Positions 1 through 11,600 of a stretch of 64,000 bases of DNA are shown here, one piece after another; the stretch's first letter is position 1, and the number at the start of each line of letters is the position of its first letter. Source of the DNA: Callipepla californica brunnescens (taxonomy: Eukaryota; Chordata; Aves; Galliformes; Odontophoridae); the NCBI GenBank assembly GCA_023055505.1, contig JALIRH010000074.1, forward strand, positions 1,583,001 to 1,647,000. The letters are read 5' to 3'. Under the pieces are notes generated by a model. The model saw only the letters and a program-made list of their open reading frames with translations, did not search any database and was not told where the DNA came from. The translations under genes were made by a program, and so were the position numbers.

Positions 1-3000
1 TAAAATAGTGCTTTTCCTAGAGGGGAGGAGAGAGAGGGAGAGAAAAGCTTCCATTTCCCCCAAAATCACTGTAAGAAATTAACTGCTTGGGCTCAGATTA
101 TCTCCTGGTATTCGGCATTTTATTTTTGCTCCCACACTTGCTTGATCTGGAATTCTCTTCTTCGCTGCTAACTTTTTTTTTTTTTTTTTTCCTTTTTAAA
201 GCTCATTTAAACCATTCCTACTTTCCCGTGTCGGTGATTAACACTAATCCACTCTCCCCTTTCTTTTCATATGGCTTCTTACACTCACCCTTTGCTACAA
301 ACTGCACGAATTCTAATTGGTGCCTGCTCTTCTCTTTGGGTTTCCATTTTTCCCTTTCTTCCTGCTCCATTTTCTCTCTGTTGCTGTGTGCCATCCTGTT
401 ACGCTCCCTAGCCCAGATCTGCCTAGTGCTCTAAAGGATTTGATGATTTTCTTTAGGATGGACTCTAATAATAGCCACAATCCTGCCCCTTTACAAATCT
501 TCCTCACAAAGAAAAAAAAAATGTTCAGTGAATTCCATTGAAAACTGAAAGTTCTTGTTAAAATAATAACAATAATAATCTTCCTGACAGATTTGGAACT
601 TTAAAGGAGTAATGTTATAATTTATGAGGAATTTGAGCTTAGATCTCAGAGCGCCCTATTAAATGTGTAACTCTAGCTATTATTTGAAGAGAGTGTTTTG
701 CTTTTCTTCTGTAACAGAACTCCACACTAAAATTTATACCAGGAAAACAAGCCAGCCAGAAAGTCCTTGAGGTTCTCTAGTGACTTTGCTGTCAATCAAA
801 TTAACATGGAAGATGCTCAAACGCTGCTACTTTAATGGGCAGAGGGACAAATCTCCTGCCACACTGCAGAAAGGCTTTTCAAAAAAATGTGACTAGATGC
901 CATCCGAGCTGGATGAGACTAACAGAAGCTTGAGCCTGGGACTACAATGGGATGTGATGGATTTGGAGCATTAACTGCCATTTCAGATGGCCTGTGCCCC
1001 AAACTGCCATTTCTCAGCCTGCTCTTCAGCTGCTGTCCCAGCCTGGCTCCCGGAGACAAACCTTTTCCCTGCTTTACAGTGTCTCCTGCAACTGATTCTT
1101 TGGTGCCAAACTCTCTGACCGTAGCAGAAAGAGCAGGGACTCCTCTGCTGGGAGTGGGTCTCTCCAGTGAGCACCGTGTAGAAGTGGTGTCACCGCAGTG
1201 TCCACTCTCCAAAGCAAACCAGTCAGAACCCTCTCTGTGGCTCTGCACAGTAAGCAGTACTTTACTTTTTAATATGTTTAAGGAACACAACATTCACAGA
1301 CAGAAGTGAGCCCCAGTTTTTGGCTTCCCACTTAGGCCACTGAGCTATCTCTTCTGCAGCTCGAGCCATCACTGCCAACATTCTGACTTCGTTGTGGCAC
1401 AGGAGCACCACATTGGACACTGCCCCACCAGCTGCTCCACATTCTTGCAGAGCCACGGTCCCTTCTCTGGGATGGCAGGACTGGCAAGAAGAGCTGGAAG
1501 ACTCTGCTTCCTCCACCACCATTGTCTTGCGTTGTTCTGCCAATCCGACAATGCCCTTTTCTTTGCTTTTTCAATACAAAGCCATAAATGCATAAGGAAT
1601 AAAACGCTCTAATTTATTCTACAAAAGTGTTCATCAAGTGAGAGACAGGACTCTGGGAAAAGATTAAGAGCTTACATTTTTCATTTGACTTATTTCGCAT
1701 AAAATTTCATAGAGGATAAAATGATGGGAGGCAAAGAAGCAATGATATTTCTGTTTTATCTCTGTCTAAGGACCATAAATCTTTCTGAAGTATCATTAAT
1801 TATAGCAGTGCAATTCACAACGCTATTGTTAAGGGTCTATCAGCAGTCCCATTATAAACCCCCTATTTTCAGGGGTTTATAACTTGGTTAGAATAATTTT
1901 GTCTCAGGCAAAAACTTTGCTGGGGCAACGCCTTCATCTAAGATAATATAAAAAAAAATTAAGACACAAAGGAAAGTATTACCTCTTTTGAATTGATTAA
2001 CGGAGAGCCCAGGAACTTTCTAGGGGTATAAATCTAATATTGTATTGGATGATTGTATCTGTACCATTTGTGAATTCATGAGACTGAATGCACTGAAGTT
2101 ATCTCTTAGATGAATTTAGACCATTCCTTTACAAGGAAAGTTTCCAATTACCATGGCTGAATTCAAGATCTGGAATATTCCTCTAGTGGCTGTAATCAAA
2201 TCAGATTTGATTTCTTCCTTGGCTGAAGTCAGTCAAGAAAGAATTTAGCAGACCTGGAAAACAGCTTACATGTTAAGAATATTTCTGTGTCATTGGTAGC
2301 TTGCTTTATTTATTTATATATTTCTCCACTGCAGGCATGACTTACATCAAGAATCAGTGAAGGTCAATGGCCAAAGCCAACAAAATGAATTTTGGCTTAG
2401 CAGCAAGACAGAAGATTCACTCAACCATGGTTGAGTCACAGTGAAATGTGCTGACAGGCGCTTGGTTTCACCAGATGCGTGGTGAAAAATGCTCTTCAGT
2501 AGGCATGAGCGAGATTGGGAGGACACAGGGAAGAAAGGTCATGGCTTCCCCTGCAGAACAAAATGACCAGGTAACTTTTTGCCCGTAGTAACTTGTAGGT
2601 TCATCAAGGAAGCCTGAGAGCTCTGCCCAGTTGAGCCTTTGCAGGTCAGGAAAGAGCAAGATGAATGTAACAGACCACACCATGACAGGCTCAACAAAGC
2701 CACCGTGGTCTTTTTCTAAAGCAATGGATATTAATGAATGCTAACTTCTGAGCAACTTCTTTCCTGCTTTAAAGTAGAAAGATTAGATGAAAATGTATTT
2801 TGTGAAGAGTGTGCTGACACCCTCAGGTAATCTCCATCCTCTGTCCTCATCAATAATCTAACAGTCTACCTTCCCTGTTACATTACTGTCTGCAGTAATG
2901 CAATTCACTTTGGTCCCCTTAGATCCTATTAGAATCTCTCACATTACAGAACTCTTCCAGCTCTGCTCTATAGTGCACTGGGATTGTTTAGTCTTAACTT

Positions 3001-5340
3001 TTTCTGGCTGTTTTCCTCGACTACAATTCTTTGCACAGGAACATACTTTTGTGAATTGCACATTTAACCTAGCAGTGAGTGAGAAGATCAAAAAAAAAGT
3101 AATGCATGTGGGTATTGTCCTACGGGGTCTCTAAAGCATTCTGATTCTGCTTTGAACACTGGTGAATGTAGCTTGTTATAATGAGTTCCACTATCTAAAG
3201 TACTTTCTTCTATCAGTTTTGATTGTGTTGTCTTTTAATTTCATTGCCTGTGTCCTTTGAAAGGATAAATAGACACGAGTAAATAGAAAAACACATTTCT
3301 ACAAATTACTCAGTCCCTTATGTACCTCTTTTGTATTACATCTTACTTTTCTCCTCTCCAAAGTAAAGCAGTCTTAATGTTTTGTTTGTTTGCTTTTTCT
3401 AATATGGAAATCTTTCCATATCTCATAATTTGTTGCTGTTATTTGAGCAGATGTCTTCCTGGAATTCACCACAGTTATTTATGACAAGACAATCACACCC
3501 AGTGATATTATCTAAAATAGAAGCACTTGATATATGTAGAGTGAGGTCTTTTCTGACTGCTCCAACAACATTAAAGTCTTAAAGTAGGCAGAAATAGCTC
3601 TCTGACAACACTCGTACAAGAACTGCAGTAGAAGGAGGAAAAATGTAGAAAGCTCTTTCATTTCCTTCATTCTTATAGCCAAAATAGCTTTGAAATACCA
3701 TTCTGTATCCAGTTTAATGCTTCCTAAGTTTAAGGTTTAAAACATTCATGGTTTCTTCACCAAAAGTTTATCTCTGACAAACTCAGTGACTCTACAACAT
3801 CCATTGTTTGCAAATGTCATTCTTCCTGCACTTTCCACCTAACCTATGTTGTAGCACATACCAATATGCTGAAATTCCGGTAGCCTGACCCTGTGGACCA
3901 TCGCAAAAATAGGGTAGAATTGTTGTGATAATTATCTTAAACCAGTATAACTTCAGTCTTATGACACTTTGAGTATTGAATATTTGAGGAAATTGAGGTT
4001 CTTTGACAGAAGATATGCAGAAGGGCTCAAAGGACTGACAAAGAGGGTTTTAAATGGAGAAGATTGGAAAAAAAAAAAAAAAAAAAGCATTAACATAAAT
4101 GCAAAGCTGTCTTCCAGGCTCTTGTATCACAAGGAACTAAGTGGAAGTAGCATTCCAGGATTTACTTTTGTAAAAGCAAAAGAATTCACTCACGTTCACA
4201 GCAGGGAAACTTTATAGCAGTAAAAACCTCAGGTCTGTTAAAGTAGCATGTCCTTTGTGGTTTTGCTTATCAGTTTTGCTTATTAGCAAATGGATTTGTG
4301 CTGAAAGACAGGATTTCCCCTCCTTTGCCCCAAATCCCTGCAGTGCAAATTTTTCACTGAACGATGCACTTCATCATGAGCACAAGATACAGATGGATCT
4401 CACACTGCTGCAGAAAGGGACGGACACAAAACGCACTGCAGCAGCATCCTTCCCTTCTGAGGTCCAGCATGGCAAGATGGAGAATGCCTGCAGATCTGAG
4501 GGTTGGAGAAGCACCTCGGTGCTGAGTGCATAATCCTCCAGCCTTCCACAGGTTTTCCTTGGTTTACCAGAGGTCAGGATTGAAACTCAGTGCTTTATTA
4601 TCACTGCAGAGAGACTTTTCTGCTTTGTCTTGTGCTCTCCTTCCAAGGGTTATAAAGAACTTCTGTTCCAGGGCATTAAACAAAGACACCGCATTTTCAT
4701 CGCAAAGATGATGCCGTTTTTGACTTCAGCATTTATCTGTTTCTTGGTCTTATATTGCCACACTTAGTGCAAAACCTCACACCTCACAACCTTTAACACG
4801 TGATTTATCCATCCAAAAAGTATATGTGTATTGGTGAGGACCTGGCATAGGATGCTCAGGGTGGTGGTGGAGTCACTGTTCTCAAGGTATCCAAGAACTG
4901 TGGATGTATGGCACTGTGGGCCATGGTTAGAGGGCATGGTGGGGATGGGCTGGGGTTGGAGTGGATGATCGTAGACGTCTTTTCCAATCTTAGTGATTCT
5001 AGATGAAAGGTACCTGCGAACATTCAGTAAACTATAGATCTTTCGGAATTTCCTTCTCGTTAATTCTGGAAAGCCATTCATAACCTTGAGACTGATCACG
5101 CATAGGGAAATAAAAGGCTCGCAGCTATCACAGAAGTCACAGGAATACACATAAAGCCTGCGTTTCCAGCTGTTTTATTTTTAAAGGCTGAAATCTGTAT
5201 CACCAGGAAGAACCGAAACCACTGCGGGCTGCCCTGATGTCTTTAATATATACAAGCAGTGTGAATTAAAAGCCAAAAGACGTTAAGGGCGGTGAGACTT
5301 TCCCAAGCGCTCACAGTCAGACTCTGAAATTGTAGAATTA
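1..5340. other. Gene-free region upstream of SPATA6
   Basis: I see no exon that I can support here on either strand. Open frames on both strands around 920-1,600 have no recognisable protein character and no flanking exons. The region holds a poly-T run at 173-190, an A-rich run near 4,069-4,086, and a CR1 LINE tail at about 4,855-5,002, listed separately. The human neighbour on this side of SPATA6 is AGBL4 (from memory), but none of its exons is visible here. Confidence 0.6.
4855..5002 (+). mobile_element. CR1 LINE 3' tail fragment
   Basis: The stretch resembles the 3' end of avian CR1 retroposons. It reads through a gtggtggagtcac-like block, then ggcactgtgggccatggtta, gggcatggtggggatggg and gtcttttccaatctta, ending in a gattcta motif typical of the CR1 terminus. 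It is diverged and 5'-truncated, as most CR1 copies are. Its start is approximate. This repeat supports a bird or reptile origin. Confidence 0.75.
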
Positions 5341-5406
5341 AAACTAAGTCACGGGGTGAGTTTGAGGAGGCCCACAGGCAAAGGGAGGAGCGCGGCACTG
5401 TGGGAG

Positions 5407-5414
5407 TGACGTCA
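5407..5414. promoter_or_regulatory. Full palindromic CRE (CREB/CREM site)
   Basis: The sequence TGACGTCA is an exact consensus cAMP-response element, about 170 bases upstream of the SPATA6 start codon and inside the CpG island. In mammals the testis activator CREM-tau drives many post-meiotic spermatid genes through such sites. A role here is inference. Confidence 0.65.
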
Positions 5415-5470
5415 CACGCGCCGCCATGACGGCACGTCCCTCAGCGCCAGGGCCCCGCCCGCAGGGGATG

Positions 5471-5482
5471 TGCGCATGCGCA
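5471..5482. promoter_or_regulatory. NRF1 palindrome
   Basis: TGCGCATGCGCA is the exact consensus NRF1 binding palindrome. Such sites are typical of CpG-island promoters and usually lie near the transcription start. It is about 100 bases upstream of the SPATA6 ATG. Confidence 0.65.
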
Positions 5483-5503
5483 GTGAGAGGCGGAAGCGCT
5501 GCG

Positions 5504-5517
5504 GTTGCCGTGACAAC
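5504..5517. promoter_or_regulatory. RFX X-box-like inverted repeat
   Basis: GTTGCCGTGACAAC matches the RFX X-box (GTNRCC, two-base spacer, RGYAAC) with one mismatch in the second half-site. RFX2 and related factors control ciliary and spermiogenesis genes in vertebrates, so the site fits SPATA6, but binding is not shown. Confidence 0.6.
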
Positions 5518-5582
5518 GGCGTCCCGGCCGCGGCCCGGGATCGGCTCGGGATCCGGCCCGTCCTGCCCGGCCCGGCCGCTCC

Positions 5583-5630
5583 ATGCCGCGCAAGGTGCTG
5601 CGCTGCGTCCTGCAGCTGGAGATCCGCTCG
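5583..5630 (+). CDS. SPATA6: SPATA6 coding exon 1 (residues 1-16)
   Basis: It encodes the start MPRKVLRCVLQLEIRS, which parallels the mammalian N-terminus, followed by a good GTGAGT donor (phase 0). The start is fixed by this similarity. The ATG has a poor Kozak context (T at -3, C at +4), while a strong-context upstream ATG lies at 5426. Confidence 0.93.
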
Positions 5631-8600
5631 GTGAGTGCCCGGGCCGCCCCTCCTCCGGCCTGCCCGCTGCAGGAGAACCGCTCTTGCTCCTTCCGGCACC
5701 GCTCCCCGCCGCAGAGCTGGTGCCGAGCGGGGCCTCCTCTTCAGCCTGCATCCTCCGTGCTCGTGGGCGGAGCGGCCTTCTCGTGCGAGGCGTGGGGCAG
5801 CGGAGAGCTGCGCACACGGGGAGGTGAAGGGGCTCAGGCCGGGGAGCGGCGGCGGTGGTGCTGTTTGAAAAGTAGCTGAGGTAGGCAGAGCTCTGGCTCT
5901 CTGCTGTTTGCGGGGCAAACAGTTCTGCTTGTAGTAGGAGGCTTGGTGCCGGGATGTCAGCTGAGACGTTCTCGTGCAGCCCCAGAAATCGCCTGCTGGG
6001 AAACGGACCCAATATTCCTGCTTGCTTCACCGCTGTTGTTCCCAAACTTGCAGGGCTGCTTTAAAAAAAAGAGCTGTGCGTTTCCACCTGCACAGTGATG
6101 AGGGTAACTCCATAGCAGCGTTAACTGCTGTCCCAGCACAATGCCAAGGTCCCCTTATTTCCTGGAAAGCAGCAGATGTGCTTTGTTTTTCTGTTCGTCA
6201 TGCCATTCATATGCCAGGACAGGTTCCAGGCAAGCTGCTCTCCAAGGCCTGGGCTTCTTTTCTGTTTCTTTCTTTTCTGTGAGAACCCTGCTCTCAAGGT
6301 TTCGAGTAATAGCTGAAAAAGACAGAACAAAAAATCTCCAACTAAGGGCTATGACACAGATACTCTCCACACAACATAATTTCACTCAGATAACCCTTTT
6401 CATAAATGTATTTAGCTTGATTTAGGACCACTTATTTTGCCTTTTTCTTTCCCTATTGGATACTGTGTTAGCCCTTCACTCCTGTGATGGCTTGAAAACT
6501 TTTCAGCCTTGTTTGATGCTTTTCTGTTACATTAATATCAACACTGGCCTTTCCCTGAAATATTTTTTGTTCCTTCTCTGATGTTTGCTCTCTTGGTGTA
6601 TTATTTGGGCAGTAGTTCTGACATTCACGATTCATCTTTCTCAGATAAAGAGATCTGCTTCTTTCAGTTGTATTTTGTGTGAGAGGCTTACTGGTCTGAT
6701 CACCCTAGGGGTGGGTGCTACTCTTCCACTTAGAGTTTGCACTGATCAGGGTTAGAATTGAATTCTGGGGTCTCACAGTTACCAAGATGATGTCAAAAAG
6801 AAAATAGTCCCAAATTTGTCCTTTTATATCTTAATGTTAGTCTCTTCACAATGTTACTATGGTTGGGCTGTCATTTAACACAGTGAGCTCCTCTAGTAAA
6901 ACCAGGAACTGTTGTTATTACACAGTAGGTCTTTTTCATTTCTCATTACTGTTCGTTTTATTTTCTGCATCTTTTTCTTGACATCTGATTTCTGAATTTT
7001 TCTGGGGGACTTTCATGAGCATTCTTTGACTTTGTGCACCAGGATCATTAAACTTGTTTAAAGATGTGGGTCCCAGTGTATACACATGGATGTTTTTAAT
7101 AGTAACCCTCAACTGACACTCTCCACTTCAGCATGTTACTGATGTTGTCCTTTGGCCAGTTCTATACCACCTCTGGACTTTCTTACTAACTTCTTTCTTC
7201 TGCATCATAGGTAGTAATATCTCACGTGGCACCATGTGACATTACTGATGCCCAGATAAGTTAGATATTCTTTGCCCAGAAAATGGGCTTTCAAGAAAGT
7301 ATCGTGTTTTGTTTTGTCTGATCTTTTTTTATTAAATACATGCTGCTAGGTTCTTGTCATATTTGCCTCCATATCCTTTATTTCTGCATATTTAATATTC
7401 TGATTATGAGGTTATAATTTCTCAGGTCTCTTTTTCAGCCACAAATGATCATCACAGTTGTTATATTTCAGTCAGGCAGTGTTACCTTTCTTTTATGAGT
7501 TTCTGGTTCTTTTTCAATGCTCTGCATATTTCTGTAGCCTCTTGGAAACCTGTTGACCTGTGTCAGAAATTCTGCCGTATTTGATTTTCACTTGCTTTAG
7601 GATACACGTTCCAGTTTGGTTTTGTTCCTTCCGACTTAATAATGTTCCAAGGTCTTTTCCTATCAGGAATGCAAGAGCCCTTTGTTTTGTTTCATAGCCA
7701 GTTCTCTTCATTCCTGAAAGGCTGCTCTTCTAAAATTGAGAACGTTAGTTAAAGACCACTTTTGGTTTATCCTACCATTAGTTTAAATTGAATAATTCAT
7801 GATTGCTCAGACTGAGCTTTCATTGTTATTTGTTTTCTGAGACTAATTTTGGTTCCTACCTCCGCTGCTGGCATTTAGATTGCTCATGTAGCAACAGAAT
7901 GAAATTCACATTATTCTTCATGTCATTACTACTTGGAGACTTCACAAACGTGGCAGTGAAGTAGGAAAAGCTTTAAGCACTAAGATGAATTAATAGCATT
8001 GTGGATTACTGTCAGGTAAGGAGACTAAAATGGCATCTCTTCATATTGAGAAGATTATTTTTGTAACTCTGAGTCCAAAGGGCTATTCTTTATGTAAGCT
8101 TGTGCTCCACAGAAGTTAATACTGTCCGTTGCCCTTCATATAGAACGCTTTCTGTTTGGTGGTGATGGGCTACTAAAGGGATTTTTCAGGGCCTGCCTTT
8201 CTCATTGGTTGCACATGCATGATTTGTAAAGACTTAATTTTACAGGCTAGCCAGAATACGTATCCCCTAACTGTTGCTTGCAGTTTTGCTATGCCTGATG
8301 TGTTCAGACCTTCAGCTTTCCTTCCATTTGCCTTCTGTAAGATGCAAAACCCCAGCTAAAAAAAATTGTAACTTCATGAAGAGAAGTCACAGTGAAGCTA
8401 ATAGGAGTTTTAGTGTGTATTTTGGGGCAATTTTGCCTTGTGTGAATGAAATCTCTCTGTTTTACTCACTCCTATTAGCACTTGCAGCCACTGTCCTGTT
8501 TAATGACTGGTAGTCTATTCAGTTATATCTGTTATTCTGGCACTCCTCTTGCAGTTTTAAAGTCCTAACTTACAGAGAGAGGAACTCTTTTTTTTTATTT

Positions 8601-11600
8601 ATTTTTTTCTTGTCAGGCATGCTTATGAGTAGAAACATTTTATTTTTTTAGCTTAGACTGCACCTATAATAATCCCTAACACATTGGTTTGTGTCATTTT
8701 TTTTCACTTGAAGTTGTTCTTCTGCTGTTTATGTTATTTTGTTTTAGCTCCAGCAAGAATTTCCCAACTAAAATGTTCATTTGGGAGCAAGGGACTGTAA
8801 ACAAAGCACTTATTTTAATTCCTGTCACTCTTCTCCTTTGTCTTTGTACCTTGCAATTGAAAGTCTGAACACCTTCTGCAGCAACCTAATGTTCAAAGAG
8901 ACAACCTCATATTTATTATACTACTATAAAAAGTGAGCAGTAGAAATGAAGTGAAAGGTGACAATTCTCTGGATGGGTAATAGAATAAAACCACGTGGCT
9001 TGGGGAAAATAGCTAACAGTGATTTATGTACATCACTGCAGTGGAAACACAGGTAAGAATGTCTGATGTTCATCAGTGCTTTAAAAGCATACCAACTTCT
9101 TACTGGAGGAATAAGAATTGGCCAGAGAAAGTTGAGACATTTGTGGCAGTATCTGGCAGCCTAATGAGGAGGCTTTCCTGTCTCGAATACCCTCCACAGT
9201 GGCTGTAGTTCTCCTATAACTATTTGTGTGATGTACCTCCCATGGGAACAGAACATTTACTTTTTCTCATTTACACATTAAAATGTAATGTTCATTCAAT
9301 TGTAATATTTGCAAATTTTGGAGTAGAGAAACCAAAGCATACATGTTTACCAGCTTCGTGTACTCAATACTTAGGCTAAATTTGGATATATATGTGTGTT
9401 TTGTTGTATCTTTGCATCATGGAAACTTCATTCTAGACTTCCATCACTCTACTTTTAGAGCATGATGTGACCCTTGATGATTAACTCATAGATAGTCTGT
9501 GCGTGCATTTAACTGTACACAGCTAGGACCAGGATACCACTTCTAGTTTTGATTTAAGACAGTGGACCATGTTTACTTACAGTAAGAACTTGCTCTTGAT
9601 TATTTTAAAGTGGTGACAAATTTTCCTTGTCATTCTGTACAAATAGAGCAAATAGAAGAGAAATGTTTCCACTCTGACTCTCAGCAGTCAACTGTTTCAG
9701 CCTTGACCGTTTCATTTTTATCCTGAAAACAGCCGTTAGTTCTTTAACGAAAGTTCAGTTTGTTTAATGAATGTGTTCCTCTTACAGATAACTTGCCCTG
9801 GAGTCCTGTTGAAAGACAAAGAGGAGCTCTATCTCAGTGTCTCTATACTTGGGCAGTACAAAAAAACTCGGCGCGTCCCTGCAGCATTTCCACTTTTCTT
9901 TCAAGAAAAACTAGTATTTGAAAAGGTGAGATAACATCAAAAGCTGATGCAAGGCAAGTAAAACATATCCCATACTCACAGAAGCTCATTGCAGAACCCC
10001 GGTGTGGAAGAAATCAAACTGCAGACAGCATAATGTTATAACTCCCACATCTCTTTAGCACAACGGAGGTGTGCAACTGTATTATCCACACGGTGACTCA
10101 AGAAGTATGCGTTCTGCAGGTTTTAATATTTTATTTTTAGGTGTGTGTTTATTCTTTGAGGAACCGTCCTTTTTCAGAATCTATTTGCCTAGCTTGGAAG
10201 GAACTCAATATAATTGTGTTTAAAGTGATAGCAAAGTGTAACACAAAAACTATAAGATAAGGAAGAGCCAGCTTAATCGGTAGAAAGATAGACTAGCAGC
10301 TCAAACCTTTTTGGTGACATCATTTTCCTTTTGAGATCCTTTTTTCATGGTCTGTCACCAGAATTCCCAAGTTAGCACTCTGCCCTTTTAATTTATAGTT
10401 GTTTATCACATATTCTGAGTCCCTACTAGCTTCCTGATTAGTACCACTGGGGTAATGAAACACAGAATCTTACAGATATGATCTGCTTTCTTGACTACCT
10501 GTGAATAATAATACTTTGCCCTTTCTAGTTCTTTTCCTTTATGCATCCCCCTGAACTTTGAAAACCAGACTGAGTAAACTTCAGCGATGCTCTTGTGATG
10601 TAGGTATTATAAAAACAATGATAATTTTACCAACCACTGAATAATAGAAAAAAAGAAAAAAAAAAAGAACAAAAAGAACACTACTTATTTCTGTTTCTTT
10701 AAAGGAAAACATCCCACAAACTACTTAAATGTACGGAATGCTGTTTTTGCTGTAAATTAGGGGAGTTCCAGGACACTGGAATTGAGTTGCTTAGAAAAGA
10801 GCTTGACAAGAAAGCTGAAGTAATAACTATCTTCTTACAAATTGCTGTTGAATGGATCTAGGTACTTGTGGCATAACAGTGCATTGCTATTTTCAAGTGT
10901 TTGGTGTGTGCAACAGCAGAGTGATTTATACCACTCCACACTTCGTGCAGAATTACAGGGAAGTCCATAATGTTCTTAATATCCATTGAAACATTTTTGC
11001 AGCCATTCCTCCCCCATTCCTTGCCATCTCTTGCTATGCTATTAGTTTAAATAAGTCTGAACAGTACTCTGCACACGAATAAGTTAAGCTTAAAGTGTAA
11101 CTTACATTGAAGTACATATTCATCTATCTGAATTCTGATGCATTCAGTAATTTATCTTTCTCTCCTGAAATTTTCTCAGACAATACTTACCTCTGTGTCT
11201 TCAGCTCTTCACAATAGCTCCTAATTTAAGAATGGTCTGGTAACTCTGGAATGGCTAGAAGGCATACGACAAGAACTGCTAGCTTTCAGTGAATTTGATC
11301 ATGTGTCAAATGATAATTTCAGCTTCCTTTCTTTTTCCAAGAGTGATAGACTCTTGACAACCATCTGTTGAATATTGATTTCTAGGTTTTCTCCTTCTTC
11401 CCTCAGAGATCTATTTGGTGACTTTGATTATGCCATTATTTTTATTTTTTAATATTTATTTACTTTGCAGACATTTGCTAATATCGTTGATCCTGGAGAC
11501 CTTGTGAAGTTACTAGAAGGTAGGTCCTGCTTTTTATGTATGTTGTGTTGTACGTGTTAATGTTATACACAGATAGGCTTTAAAAATGTTTTGGAGATTT

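Larger units (their letters stand above)
5390..5880 (+). promoter_or_regulatory. SPATA6: CpG-island promoter of SPATA6
   Basis: CpG dinucleotides are dense here and rare on both sides. The island surrounds the first coding exon. It has no obvious TATA box, which suits a CpG-island promoter. Recognisable sites upstream of the start codon are a palindromic CRE (TGACGTCA, 5407-5414), an NRF1 palindrome (TGCGCATGCGCA, 5471-5482), an ETS-like CGGAAG (5491-5496) and an RFX X-box-like element (5504-5517). The exact transcription start cannot be read from sequence. Confidence 0.8.

Noticed and set aside
1262..1593. Overlapping - strand open frames that look somewhat protein-like
   Set aside because: Three frames are open at once, none resembles a known family, and no splice partners or conservation evidence can be seen.
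5344..6045. Long - strand open frame of 233 codons antisense to the SPATA6 promoter
   Set aside because: It lies in a GC-rich CpG island where stops are rare, is Pro/Ala/Arg-rich without family resemblance, and overlaps the real SPATA6 exon 1.
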